Assembly: GCA_002189035.1 (NCBI GenBank)
Contig: NEEC01000017.1
Location: 310,001 to 374,000, forward strand
Source: Utricularia gibba
Taxonomy: Eukaryota; Streptophyta; Magnoliopsida; Lamiales; Lentibulariaceae
DNA length: 64,000 nt
Reading direction: 5' to 3'
In this document: positions 36,454-47,334 of the stretch, one piece after another
Layout: each line of letters begins with the position of its first letter
How positions within the stretch are numbered: position 1 is the stretch's first letter
Position numbers and translations under genes: made by a program
Notes under the pieces: generated by a model
Seen by the model: the letters and a program-made list of their open reading frames with translations, nothing else
What the model was told of the DNA's origin: nothing
Databases searched by the model: none

Positions 36454-38890
36454 CTAAAGTACAAGAGGGGGTGGGGGATTATCGGGAGGATTGGCAGAGG
36501 AACCGGTATGCCGTTCCATCCTTGCCCTCAGCTTGGCGTCATTCTCTCGTCCTATCCTCGCCCGAATTAGCGCAATCAGTCGCTCCTGATCAGCTTCGAA
36601 CCCGAACTCCGGGGCCTGGAAAGTATCCGCGATAACATCAAGCATGTTCTCATCCTTCGTCAAGGGGTTTATCCTGTCGAAGCGCGGATCCATGATTGAA
36701 AGCCCAAATTCCCAGCTGAACTGTCGTCTCTGACGGTATAGAATTAAGCCGATTAAATCTCCTGCATAGATATCGGAGAGTTCGGAAAAACAGGCCGAGT
36801 TGACAAAGTCATCCAGAAGACCCTGCCGACATGCTTGTCGATCAAGTAATTCGGCCTCCAATGCTGAAATGCGGCCTCTAGCATGCTCTAACTCCGTTTT
36901 TGCCTCTTCAAATCAGACTTTGAAGCCCTCTCTCTCTGATTGAGCGTCGTCAACCGCCTTTCCCATTTCCTCGATCACATTTCGCAGTTCTTCCTCTTGG
37001 CGGCTGCATTTCCCTAAAACGGTTTTCAGCGAACTCCCCTCCTCCTCCAACAACTTTATCTGGGCGCTCTGAGCCACAACTTGGGCTTGAAGCCGAGAGA
37101 CTGCCTCCGATTGAGAGCCAATCTCTCTAACCATTCCCCACCCAAGAGTCAGAGCCTGAAAGAATATCCCAAGTCAAGGATCGACTACTTAGAATTTAGA
37201 AGAGGAAACATGATACGTACCTGCCAGATCCCTTCATGTACCGTGTCCGGCTGAACACCCGAGGTACTAGACATAGCTCCATCTAGGATTCCCCTTAGTT
37301 CAGCTGGAACTGAAGGTAGAGGAAGCACCGGGTTGTCCCTTACTTCTACGAGGGCAGAATCCCTCTGTAACTCGATTGGAAGAGCCGATGTTGAAGCACC
37401 AGTCGAAAAGAATCTTGCATCATAATGGGGGTATCGCTGAGATCAGGTGATGGCCGGAAGATTCTCTTTCCCTTTCCCGGCTGAAGGACGGGGAGTCAAC
37501 TCCCGGATCTCGGAGACTTCTACTACTTGATCTTCCCCCGAGGAAGGATCAACGGCGTCCAGCTGAGCTCCAATATCAGCCTGAAAGAAAAACAAAAAAA
37601 AAAGGGTTATAATCGGGAATTCGCGGTAACTGTTAAATAGGAGACAGACTGGTGCAAGGGAGGGATCCTCGGGTTCCTGCATCCTCTGCATCTTGGCAGA
37701 GAACCGCGCCATCACCGAATCTTCTAGAGAGCTTCTTCGAGCCATCTCTTCAGCTGAAAACGAAAGAAGGAAAAGCAATAAAGCATAGTGCCAATTCTGA
37801 GACTCGGGAAAGCTGAACCCGACTACCTCTTTGCCTCTTTGAGGGTTTGTGCGCAACTGCCTTAACCCTCTTCTTTTTCTTGGGGCCCCAGTTTGAATAG
37901 GTGGGGGAATCGGAGGTGAAGCCGGAACAAGAGGGAAGGATGAAGAGGGGCTAAGAGGAAGGATCCTCGAATCGGTGCCATCGAAAGGAATGATATCGGA
38001 GCAATGGAGGTCTCGGGAACGATCGATAATACCTGATCTTTTTAATGACTCACCCGAGAACATCAAGGCACAAGACTCATACCGAACTGAGCCCCGACTA
38101 AGCCTCTCATAAAGGACTTCGCGAGATTCGGAAGAAGACCGATACACATCCAAGATCTTGATCCTGAAAGGAGTTGGGGGATCGACTGGGAAGTTCCACC
38201 GAGAACCCAAAGGGGGAGCTATCCAAACGAAAGAAGACCACCAATCATGGTGGGTATCGGGGGCTTTAACAACAAAGTTGGGGCTATCTTCGAATCGGCG
38301 GAATTGAAAGTGAGATTGGCCATCCATCGGGGACTTAGCTTTACGAACGGCTATCTTGAAGAGATGATGGAAGTCTACCAGAGTCATAGCCGGATCCATA
38401 CCGGCCGAATAGAAAAGGAAAGTGGTAAAGCAGAATATGGAATTCGGGGCGAGACAGTAAATCGAAATTGCAAAGATATAGAGAAAACGGACTATTAAAG
38501 GGTGAAGAGGGAAGCGTAAACCGCTTTCGAAATAGGCAAGTGGAATTGGGAGACTGAATGGAGGCAGGGGGTCCTCACCTACCCCCAATGGATTTCAGTA
38601 TCCCGAGCATGAGAAAGCTGATACTCATCAGGGATTGAGTACCGAATGCGAAGGGAGGGGATGTTTAGTTCACTAGATCTCCTACCAATTTTCAAAGAAG
38701 CCCAAAACTGTAGAACAAGGCAGGAGTCAAGAAGGGGGAAGGACTTAGAATGACAAGGGGGACCCGTAAAAAATCCCAAAAGACCGAACGGAAAAGACGA
38801 AGAACCGAATGATACCTGGAAAATTGGCGGTTTCCGACGGATATCGCGACGATCGAGCGGCGGACGAGTGTGACGGAGCACGAAGGGCAC
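36454..38890 (-). CDS. Antisense ORF of the Tat element (putative gypsy-type PF04195-like protein with coiled coil)
   Basis: On the strand opposite gag-pol, between integrase and the 3' LTR, three open stretches line up: 38890-38579, 38588-37443 (381 codons) and 37134-36454 (interrupted by one stop near 36913). The first two join at a G5 run near 38585 and contain IPDEYQLS, FESGLRFPLHPLIVRFLYIF, a hydrophobic helix and HHDWWSSFVWIAPPLGSRW. This resembles the plant 'putative gypsy type transposon' domain (Pfam PF04195). The third is a long coiled coil (SRLQAQVVAQSAQIKLLEEE) with a Ser/Pro-rich tail. Such antisense genes are known in Tat elements; their function is unknown. Introns are likely (GT/AG sites near 37560-37580 and 37220), but I did not resolve them fully. 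The family match is from memory of its pattern. Confidence 0.6.
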
Positions 38891-39150
38891 AAAACTCTTG
38901 CAGGCAACAGAAAGGGCAAAGGAAAGAACTGACGTGAAGGGTGCTTATTTATACGGGAAAGGTTAGGGAGACGAAGCGTCGTGACGTTTGGGGTACCCAG
39001 AATGAGCGGGAAAAAAAGTGGCGTGCCAACGAGCCGACGCGTGGCAGAGAACGGCATGTGGCTTATTCGGGGGAAGCGGTAGCTCAAGAATCGGTATCGT
39101 AGTAGTTCTGATCCCCCGATTTACGCCAAAAAGGGCTAATATCGGCGAAT

Positions 39151-39163
39151 CAGAGGGGCTGAA
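39151..39163 (+). other. Polypurine tract of the Tat element
   Basis: The purine-rich stretch CAGAGGGGCTGAA directly precedes the 3' LTR and is the expected primer site for second-strand synthesis. Confidence 0.6.
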
Positions 39164-39681
39164 TGATAAGGGAAAAATCGGCCAAGGGTAATCGGTTCCT
39201 AAAAGGCTGCCAAAAGAGATCCCGAGGGGATAACGCCAGATGACAGATCGACGTCTGTCAGAAATCTGACAGGTATGGCCATATGACATAGTCTGAAAAG
39301 CGGCCGAATTACGGTATAATAGGCGGCCGATATCTGAAAAGTGAGATCGCATAGTAGGAGTAGAAAGCAACCGATATTTGCAGACACCAGAATTCGGTTA
39401 GAGTGAGCTCTCCTATAAATAGACGGAATTATGACAAGAAATGGGGGGACTAAAAAGATTTCTTCAATTTGTATTCTCCTCTCCATCTAGTGAAACTCTT
39501 TTTCGGCGAGCTCTGGCAGCCCCGTGGTTTTTCCGCTTTCCGGCGATTTCCACGTAAAAAATCCTTGCTCATTCTTATTTCAATCGCACCAACCGTGAAG
39601 AACGTGACGAAGCGTGGCATTCCCGACCGCGCCTATCACTTGAAATCGACCTCCTACCAGATACCGATTTCACCCATAACA
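39164..39681 (+). repeat. 3' LTR of the Tat element
   Basis: 518 bp. It differs from the 5' LTR by about 25 substitutions, a short indel in the CTCCTCT(TCGCGATC) region and the shorter G run. Confidence 0.92.
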
Positions 39682-39686
39682 TTATT
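39682..39686. repeat. Target site duplication, right copy (TTATT)
   Basis: Perfect match to 31456-31460. Confidence 0.85.
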
Positions 39687-40796
39687 AAAAACATTTGTGA
39701 TAATTTAACTATTGATTTAAAAAATATAGTTAATAAAAATATAGTAATTTAAAGAATTCAAAAAAATTTAAAAACCATTCTTAGCTATATAAAAACATGA
39801 AAAAAGTTGAACAAAACAATCATTTACTAAAAAAAATATATATGTAAATTAAACATAATTGCATAATTTAACAATCACCAAACATCAAAGGAATTCTTAT
39901 CAATTTAGTAAAACAGTGGAAAAGAAAAAAATTGTATACCTTGATTTTGTTTTATACAATTTATATTGAGATAAGAATAAAAAGAATGAAAAGCATTTGA
40001 GTAAGAAGAAGAAAAGAAAAAGAGAAAAAAAAAATTTAGGTGAAAAATAAAAAGGTTGGTTCGCATTTATTGTAATTATTTTATTTCTTCAACAAAAAAT
40101 CAAATTAATTGACGTTATCTATGAAATAAACAACGCTCATGCTTTGAGTGTTGCTATCAAGTACGCAACATGTAAAGTATTGTTGTATATTAAATGAGTA
40201 CTGCGTAAAAAAATAATGCAATAATTTTTTTAAAAATAAATTAATATAAATTTTTATAATTCTATTAAAATATAAAATTATATTAATTTAATGTATTTTA
40301 TTATTATATAATATGGAAATTTAATTAATAGTTAGACTTAATTAAAATGTAGTATTTTAGAAATGAAAAGTAAAAATTATGATATTATGTAAATATAATA
40401 AACTTATTATATTTTACAAAACAAAATATGAGATGCTCCATACATTTCCCCACTTTCTCCGGTTGGGTCCTAATCATCGCACAAGTGGCATGGCATGGCA
40501 TGGTATGGTATTGGCTATACAAAGGTGAGTGGGGATAGGTGGGGCCCGCGCCGCCCCGCCCCTCTCAATCTAGAAGGAACAGAAATGAAAACCCGACGAC
40601 ACCCAACACGCTGATGCCTCCCTGCTTTTTAGTCGCGTTGAAGCCAAACCCTTGTCAACTTCTAGAACCCATTTATAAAATCCTTTTTTTTTAATCGTTC
40701 CTTAAAATCATGTACTCTCGTTACGTCTGTGGCCGAAACATCTGCCCACCTGTCCCTTGTCCACCCTCTTCTCCTCCTCCTGTTCCTGCTGGCTGC
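39687..40796. other. AT-rich spacer and upstream region of CYP72A copy 5
   Basis: AT-rich until about 40.43 kb, then GC-richer with a CATGG-type repeat (CATGGCATGGCATGGTATGG near 40489-40510) leading into the promoter. No gene supported. Confidence 0.5.
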
Positions 40797-40804
40797 TATA
40801 TAAA
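40797..40804 (+). promoter_or_regulatory. TATA box of CYP72A copy 5
   Basis: TATATAAA lies 38 bp before the ATG at 40842, the same arrangement as copy 2. It argues against the upstream in-frame ATG at 40710. Confidence 0.7.
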
Positions 40805-40841
40805 GGTGGAGGTGGAGGCACGAGCATCATCATCCATCGAC

Positions 40842-42733
40842 ATGGCCATTCTTGCTTTAGCTCTATGCACTGTCCTCCTGTGTATCAGTTTGTGGAGATT
40901 CCTCAACTGGGCTTATCTCAGGCCTAAGCGGGTTGAAGCATTCTTGAGGAAGCAGGGGCTTAAGGGGAGCAACTACAGCTTTTTCCATGGAGATTTGAAG
41001 GACTTAGAGGAGTCTATCACAAACGCCGTGGCGAAGCCCATTGGTATCGACGACGATATCAAGCCCAGAGTCGCCGGCGCTCTTCTCAAAACTATTCAGA
41101 CTTACGGTTCGTATCTGTATGCCTGCCTATTTTCTTCTTGCTCTTCTCCTTCTTGAAGTTGGTGCTCGTTGCAGGAAAAGACAGCTTCGTTTGTCTTGGC
41201 ACCAGGCACTCGGTCATCATCAACGACCCTGAGATGGCGAGGGATGTTTTCAACAAGACCCAGGTGTTCAAGAAACCCAACAACTTCAATCCCTCCGCAA
41301 GGCGCCTCTTCAGAGGACTCATAACCTACGAGGGAGATGAATGGGCCAAGCACAGAAAAATACTGAATCCTGCTTTCCATTTGCGCAAGCTCAAGGTGGG
41401 TATTCTTCTTCCTGTCAGCGTGATTGTACCGTACCACCAAGCTTCTGTTGTCTTATGATTTCGCGTGCTGCACAGTTGATGGTGCCAGCCTTTCAGTTGA
41501 GCTGTGAAGAAGTTTTGAGCAAGTGGGAAAGCTGCATGTCGCCCGATGGTTCAGGGGAAGTAGATGTGTGGCCTTATATGCAGATCATAACAAGTGATGC
41601 AATATCAAGAACTGCCTTTGGGAGCAACTACGAACAAGGAAGAAGGATTTTTCAGCTTCAGAGAGAACAGGCCGAGTATGTTCTCAGGGGCGGACAATCG
41701 ATTTACATTCCAGGGACGAGGTAACGATAATTGGATGGATTCTCCCAATTGTTTTGAACTGCAGCAGCTTTTATGTGTGAGTTGATGTTCCCTCATCATG
41801 TCCTGCAGATTCTTGCCAACAAAGAGGAACAGGAGAATGAATGAGATCGAGGCAGAAGTCCAGTCTTTGATCCGGGGCATGATTCATCGCCGCATCAAGG
41901 CGATAGAGACCGGAGAGGCGAGGAACGACGACCTGCTCGGCCTCCTGTTGGAGTCCAACATCCAAGAGATGGCGCAGAGTGGGAACAAGAGCCTTGGGAT
42001 GAGTAGGGATGAGGTGGTGGATGAATGCATGCTTTTCTACATCGCAGGCCAGGAGACGACCTCTGCACTGATCTTGTGGGCTATGGTTTTGCTGAGTAGG
42101 CATCAGGAGTGGCAGCAAAAGGCCAGAGAAGAGGTTCTGAATGTGTTTGGAAATCAGGCACCAGACCATGAAGGCCTGAGTCGCCTCAAAATCGTAAGCA
42201 TTCATTTACAGCACAGGCTCGCTTACCTGAGCCATTTTCGCTCAACATGACTGACCCTGGAGAGATGCCTGACGCAGGTTAATATGATCATATATGAGGT
42301 GCTGAGGCTCTATCCTCCAATAGCTACTCTCGGGCGTACAGCCTACGAGGACATCGACCTGGGGAAAATCACTGTGCCGGCCGGTGTAAATGTCCAATTG
42401 CCGATTATCTTTCTACACCATGATGCCAAAATATGGGGAAAAGATGCCATGCAATTCAATCCAGAGCGGTTTAACGAAGGGGTGAGCAAGGCAATGAAGA
42501 GCAATGGCATATTTTGTCCATTCGGGTGGGGCTCCCATGTATGCATTGGACAAAATTTTGCCATGTTGGAGGCGAAAGTGGTGATCTCCATGATCCTGCA
42601 GCGCTTCTCTTTTGAGCTCTCGCCATCTTACACTCACGCTCCAGTCTCAGTAGTAACAATCCAGCCTCACCACGGAGCTCACTTGACCTTACACAAGCTC
42701 CCTGTTCCAGAGAACTTAGCATTTGCTTCCTAG
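40842..42733 (+). CDS. CYP72A: Cytochrome P450, CYP72A family, copy 5 (open frame; heme-loop Arg changed to His)
   Basis: Five exons: 40842-41106, 41175-41395, 41476-41720, 41809-42193 and 42278-42733, giving 523 residues without interruption. The N-terminus [18 protein letters not shown] is a membrane anchor. Present: I-helix AGQETTS, K-helix EVLR, NPERF and a heme loop with the ligand Cys near residue 461. The loop reads [11 protein letters not shown]. The Arg of FxxGxRxCxG, kept in copies 1-4 and nearly all plant P450s, is His here, a CGT-to-CAT type change. The protein could have altered heme affinity or be losing activity. It has a longer C-terminal tail than copies 1-2 ([10 protein letters not shown]). 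Separated from copies 1-4 by a 16-kb transposon block and closest to copy 4. Substrate unknown. Confidence 0.93.
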
Positions 42734-43014
42734 TTCGGCTTAGATCATAGTAGCAGTTCACTGCATTTGTACAGATTATAATAGATTCTGCCATTTCTAT
42801 TCTTTGTCTGCAGATGTAATAGATTTTGTGCAAAATTTGACAGTCCTCAGTGCTTCAACAGAAAATCAATCCTGCCATCCTCCTTGTATTCCAGAATCAT
42901 TCACCATATTCTACAGTGTACATATCACTAACGGCAGAAGATCCAATCATCAACCATATCCCATCTCAGTTCCTGTGATTGTATCTCTTACAGCGCAATA
43001 TTGAACGATGAGCA

Positions 43015-44399
43015 TCAAATACTAAGCATGTAGGAAGTCTTAGCTTTCTTTCCTATAATGTATTTCCAGGGGTGCTTAAATTTAATCTTATTCTCCAATC
43101 CATCTTCAATGTTCAATGCATCCCGCAACTTGACAAGGCTTGGTTTATGGGGAAGTACCTGGAGATTAGAAGCTGCAGAAGAATAGTCGAGGATGCGAAG
43201 ATGCTGCTCTGTTCCTTTAACAGGATCATACACAATGAAAGTTTCTCGCCAATCATGCATCAATATTTTCCCACCATCCAAATACTTTATGATCTTATAC
43301 TTCCCCATGGACCCTAAAATGCCACTGTGCTCTAAAAATGTGGTCTTGGTTTTAATATCATGAATCTTCCTCCAAGATGAAGATTGCAAGATCCATAACT
43401 CCACATGACCATCATCAGGAGCAACCAGAGAGACACAAAGCGAATTACACAACACTCCGATATTCATCTCCCTTGCTGCAACATTTTCTGTTGGAAGAAC
43501 ATGGATGCTTACTGGGATGTAGGCAATGGGATCACTTGAAATATGCCGGTTTCGAAATCAAATGCACATAGATGCATATCATCTTCGTACCTCCAAAAAA
43601 TTGCCCCATCCACATAAACAATGTCGGTAACTTCTCGAGCCAAGTCCATTTGGAACTTGTCAATTCCGACGCGGCTCCATTGTGTATCCAAAACAGTGCA
43701 AACCTCCGGCCACCAGTGTGAAAGCTCTGCATCACTCTCCGTCTTAAAGCATGCCATTCTTAAAAGCTGATACTTTTGAGTCATCCGAGAAAAACCAAGA
43801 CCTATAAACACATAAAAGCAATCTTCCTCACGATCGGGACAAAGGCAGAGATTGGCGTACTCTCCGGTGACCGGATTGCAGATATAAATACAATTCGCCG
43901 ACTTGACGTGCAAGGCACCACACACTAATCCTTCGCACGAAGTAGCGTTAGCGTTCACGGAGAGGAAATAACTTGAATTGGAGATGAAAGGAGCCAAAAT
44001 TGAAAACCCAGCTCTAGAACTCAGCTTGCATCCTCTCATTCGAGGATCAAGATCCACTACCATCTCGCCTTCAACGAGATGCATGTCTTTGCAAGATCTA
44101 TTGGTACTTTTAGTATAGATGAGCAACGGACTTACCGGTGCTCTGGAAAAATGCCTCGAAGAGAAATTGGGGTGGTCTACGATCGAACACCACAATTTGC
44201 TCACTATTTTGCACTGAAATACTGTTATTGCCGGCACTCGTGAAAGAATTTCTTCAAGAACTGGATCGGGAAGCGAACTAAACTCCGTCGGCCATGCCTC
44301 AATCACCATCTCCATTCCTTCCAGCTCTTCCTTTTCTTCACACCGGAGCTTCCTTTTGAAGAGACTAACAATTGGAAAATCAAGAGTTCTGTTCTCCAT
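43015..44399 (-). CDS. F-box protein (one frame break)
   Basis: Single-exon minus-strand gene of about 461 residues. The F-box lies near residues 40-85 (SSLPDPVLEEILSRVPAITV, ...VSKLWCSIVDHPNF). It would bind SKP1 and act as substrate receptor of an SCF ubiquitin ligase. The C-terminal part has the F-box-associated pattern (YICNPVTGEYANLCLCP, GLGFSRMTQKYQLLRM, ELWILQSSSWRKIHD). The frame open from 44399 stops at 43511. The continuing frame (PVSIHVLPTENVAAREM, ...) is open to 43015, one base out of register. The slip falls at a CCC run (plus 43514-43516), where one more base would join the parts smoothly. In-frame ATGs at 44399 and about 44315 compete. It is tail-to-tail with CYP72A copy 5 and head-to-head with the Mpv17 gene. 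Target proteins unknown. Confidence 0.82.
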
Positions 44400-44763
44400 T
44401 CACCGCAAGCTTACTGCCTCTGTATTCTGGGTTGAGAAATGTAAGAAAAAAAGGTGGGGGAGAAGTTTCTTCTGAAGACGACGCCGATGCAGTGGCGATT
44501 ATCGCTTTCGCCAGTTGGGGAATGCTGAAGTGATCTACGGAGAATTCCGAGCATGAAGGGGGCAAACTTCTTAACATTCAACCCAACTGGACGGCCCATT
44601 TGTGCATATCGTCCGGGTCTGTACACAGAAGGCCCAATCCAATTTTGATATCGAATTTCGGGAAACGGGAAATCAAGCCACTAGTTCGACGAACGAGATG
44701 ATGGTCTGAAACTAACGAGCAACGCGAGCTCCGATTTCTCGTTTTTCTGTGAACCGGTTGAAA
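44400..44763. promoter_or_regulatory. Shared intergenic promoter between F-box (-) and Mpv17/PMP22 (+) genes
   Basis: Only 364 bp separate the two divergent start codons, so the promoters and leaders of both genes must overlap or abut here. No TATA box is obvious in either direction. Confidence 0.6.
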
Positions 44764-45832
44764 ATGGGTTCTTTGGGCGCCATCGGAGGTGGGAGCCTAT
44801 GGGGAATGGATCCATTTCGAGATGATATTCGCCGGAGGCGGGAAAAGAAGAGGAGCGGAGAATCCAAATCTTCCACCGGAGGTTCTTCCGGTACAACTGC
44901 AACCGGCTCTTTACTCCAGTTTCCACTCAAGCAAGCGACAACTGCTGCGTTCCTTGCCTTGACGGGAGATACCATTTCGCAGCTTCGCCAGAGATGGGTT
45001 AGGAGCAGAAATTCCTTTTCCGGGTCTGAAGGTTTCCAAGTATGAGCGTCCATCTTCACTTGTCCTTAAAATGCCTTGCTAACACGGTGATGTGGGCTGT
45101 TTTTCCTTCGTGGTTTTTGTCGATACTTAATTCAATCAAGAACATTTTGCAGGTTGTTATAGGCTCACTTTTTTCGGAACATGATTGGATCCGTGCACTT
45201 CGTATGCTATCGTATGGATTTCTTTTATATGGCCCTGGTTCTTATGCGTGGTACAGATTTCTCGATCATCGTATGCCCGAACAGACATTTCTTAATCTTT
45301 CAGTGAAGGTACTTCCAGGGAAATGTGCCTCAGCCATAACCAACGTCTGAGGTCTGTATTTTTTGCACTGCAGGTATTATTGAATCAAACTGTATTGGGC
45401 CCAAGTGTAATTGCAGTTGTGTTTGCTTGGGACCATTTGTGGCAAGGGAAACTTGCTCAGCTTCCTGACAAATACAAGAATGATGCTCTCCCTACTCTGT
45501 TTACTGGTAAGAGAGACCTAGTGTTCCAGGTTACACTCTTTCCCATTGATGTAAAGAGTTAGAACGTTGACACATTATGCATATGAATTCCAGGGTTCCG
45601 CTTCTGGATTCCAGTCAGTGTAATGAATTTTCGGTGCGTCTTTCTTCTTGACGGACTTTTTCATCACTGTTGAATTACTCTGCTTACGTGGAATCTTTGT
45701 TTGAGTTAATCTCTATGAGTTGACGTTATGTAAATGGTATACAGGGTCGTTCCTGTTCAATTCCAAGTAGCCTTCATGTCCATGGCATCTATCTTCTGGA
45801 ACTTCTACTTGTCATCAACCATGAGTAAGTGA
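44764..45832 (+). CDS. Mpv17/PMP22 family membrane protein
   Basis: Five exons: 44764-45039, 45153-45308, 45374-45506, 45594-45633 and 45745-45832; 230 residues, phases consistent, no break. The N-terminal third is Gly/Ser/Arg-rich and may be a targeting region. The conserved Mpv17 domain begins with LTGDTISQLRQRW. It continues DWIRALRMLSYGFLLYGPGS, WYRFLDHRMP, VLLNQTVLGPSVIAVVF and GFRFWIPVSVMNF, and closes VVPVQFQVAFMSMASIFWNF, the family signature. Four membrane helices are expected. Family members sit in peroxisomal, mitochondrial or plastid envelope membranes and are thought to form small-solute pores; the exact role of this branch is not established. The start at 44764 is preferred to the ATG at 44749 on leader length only. 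Confidence 0.9.
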
Positions 45833-46435
45833 TCCTGCACCACCAGGATCATGTTTCATAAAGACTAGACTTTTAAGCATCGGGTGCTCGCGTCTGAGGG
45901 ACTGGCTTTACAATCTGCACTTCACGGGGCTTCATTTCCTCAATGACCACACTCTTCTGGATGCCTGAGAGGATCATGTTGAGTTTTGCTCAGGCTTCTA
46001 TTCTTCACAATTCCCTTGGAATGTTATCACAGCTATCTTGTTTTTATTTGAGACACGTTGCCCGCTTCAGCAATCAAGAACTTGCAGTTTCTTGATATTC
46101 GTACATCCTCATCGTGACTTCTGATATCCTCATTTGGGCCATTTGGTACTGCAAGCTAAAGTTTAGGGGTGGAAGTTTATGTATAGAAAATATTTATGGA
46201 GAAAGAAACCTTCGACATGGCGGATAGCCAACCACAAAATTCTCATCCTCACCCAAACCAACGCGAGTTTTTCAGAAGAAAACCAAGGAATGAAATAGCA
46301 TGTGGTGCTGCCATTTTCCCCAATCAGTTCCCTTTGTTTTGAGATTTGGGGTGTAGATGTTTTGGTGGGGGTTTCGTATGGTCGTATCCCAGAAATAATG
46401 CGGGATGGGTGGAGGTGAAATCTCTGTACAAACCC
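45833..46435. other. Spacer between Mpv17 and NFU genes
   Basis: 603 bp holding the 3' end of one gene and the promoter of the next. Frames here have no recognisable domain. An in-frame upstream ATG at 46346 could extend the NFU protein by 30 residues. Confidence 0.55.
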
Positions 46436-47334
46436 ATGCTCTCAAACCATCATCACTTGCTCAAGGTCGCTTCTGCTCACGCAGGGGCTCTCCGCCATCT
46501 GCCCACCGCCACCAGGTCTGTCCTGAATCTTGAATCTTTCCCTTGATTCGTTTCGGTTGTCCCCCAACTCTATATTCCTTGTTTTGGCATAGAATCACAT
46601 TTCACTGAGGAACCCGTTTCTCAGCGGCTACTCTCTTCGCAGAAACTCACTCAGATGCACTGCAAGGCCGCGGAGAAATCACGCTGGTAAGATGATTGCT
46701 TTTCGCACGCCCTGTAACTTGCACTGGTTGAAGAATGTTGTGTGAAGTAATTGTAATGGTTTGAGCAGTACTCTCTCCGAGATGCATTTATCCACTGACT
46801 GAGGAGAATGTAGAGAAGGTGCTTGATGAAGTAAGACCAGGATTAATGGCTGATGGAGGTAATGTGGCTCTGCATGAAATTGATGGCCTTGTTGTTGTTC
46901 TCAAGCTCCAGGGTGCTTGTGGGTCTTGCCCCAGTTCAACCATGACTTTGAAAATGGGAATAGAAACTCGTCTTAGGGATAAAATTCCTGAGATCGAGTC
47001 AGTGGAGCAGATAATGGACACGGAAACTGGCCTTGACCTGAATGAAGAAAATGTAGACAAGGTAAAATGGATAAAATCCCGCAACCAATAATACCTCGAA
47101 TTCATGTCCCTTCAGACATCTGAAACTTGCAGATATTTGCAGGTTTTATCGGAGATTCGGCCATATCTCTCGGGAACAGGGGGAGGAGAACTGGAGCTTG
47201 TTGAGATCAACGACTACACCGTGAAAGTCAGGCTTTCAGGGCCAGCTGCCGGAGTCATGACTGTTCGTGTAGCGCTCACACAGAAGTTGAGAGAAAAGAT
47301 ACCTGCCATTGGGGCCGTTCAGTTGGTAGAATGA
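46436..47334 (+). CDS. NFU2: NifU-like iron-sulfur scaffold protein, plastid type (NFU1/2/3 group)
   Basis: Four exons: 46436-46515, 46610-46686, 46769-47061 and 47143-47334; 213 residues in consistent phase. The first ~55 residues are rich in Ser, Arg and His with few acidic residues, as in a chloroplast transit peptide. The first NifU domain ([20 protein letters not shown]) carries the CGSC cluster-binding pair at about residues 103-106. A second NifU-like domain ([20 protein letters not shown], ending [14 protein letters not shown]) lacks the Cys pair. This two-domain layout is that of plastid NFU1-3, which pass 4Fe-4S or 2Fe-2S clusters to photosystem I, ferredoxins and other clients. The exact paralogue is a guess. 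The acceptor of exon 2 (CTGAG/G) is weak; the upstream TAG at 46612 is out of phase with exon 1. Confidence 0.88.

Larger units (their letters stand above)
31461..39681 (+). mobile_element. Ty3/Gypsy LTR retrotransposon of the Tat lineage, 8.2 kb, defective
   Basis: Complete outline: target duplication TTATT (31456-31460 and 39682-39686), 5' LTR, primer binding site, gag, partial pol (RT/RNase H tail, second RNase H, integrase), an antisense gene in the 3' region, polypurine tract and 3' LTR. The extra RNase H between the RT-linked RNase H and integrase, and the long 3' region with an antisense ORF, are hallmarks of the Tat branch. The coding part has several stops and frame slips, and the protease and most of the reverse transcriptase are missing, so it cannot move by itself. 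The two LTRs differ by roughly 25 substitutions over about 515 aligned bases (hand count), mostly transitions, which points to a fairly recent insertion. It lies between CYP72A copies 4 and 5. Confidence 0.92.

Noticed and set aside
46346-46435. N-terminal extension of the NFU protein from ATG 46346
   Set aside because: The extra 30 residues do not improve the transit-peptide character. The ATG at 46436 gives a normal-length protein; kept only as an alternative.
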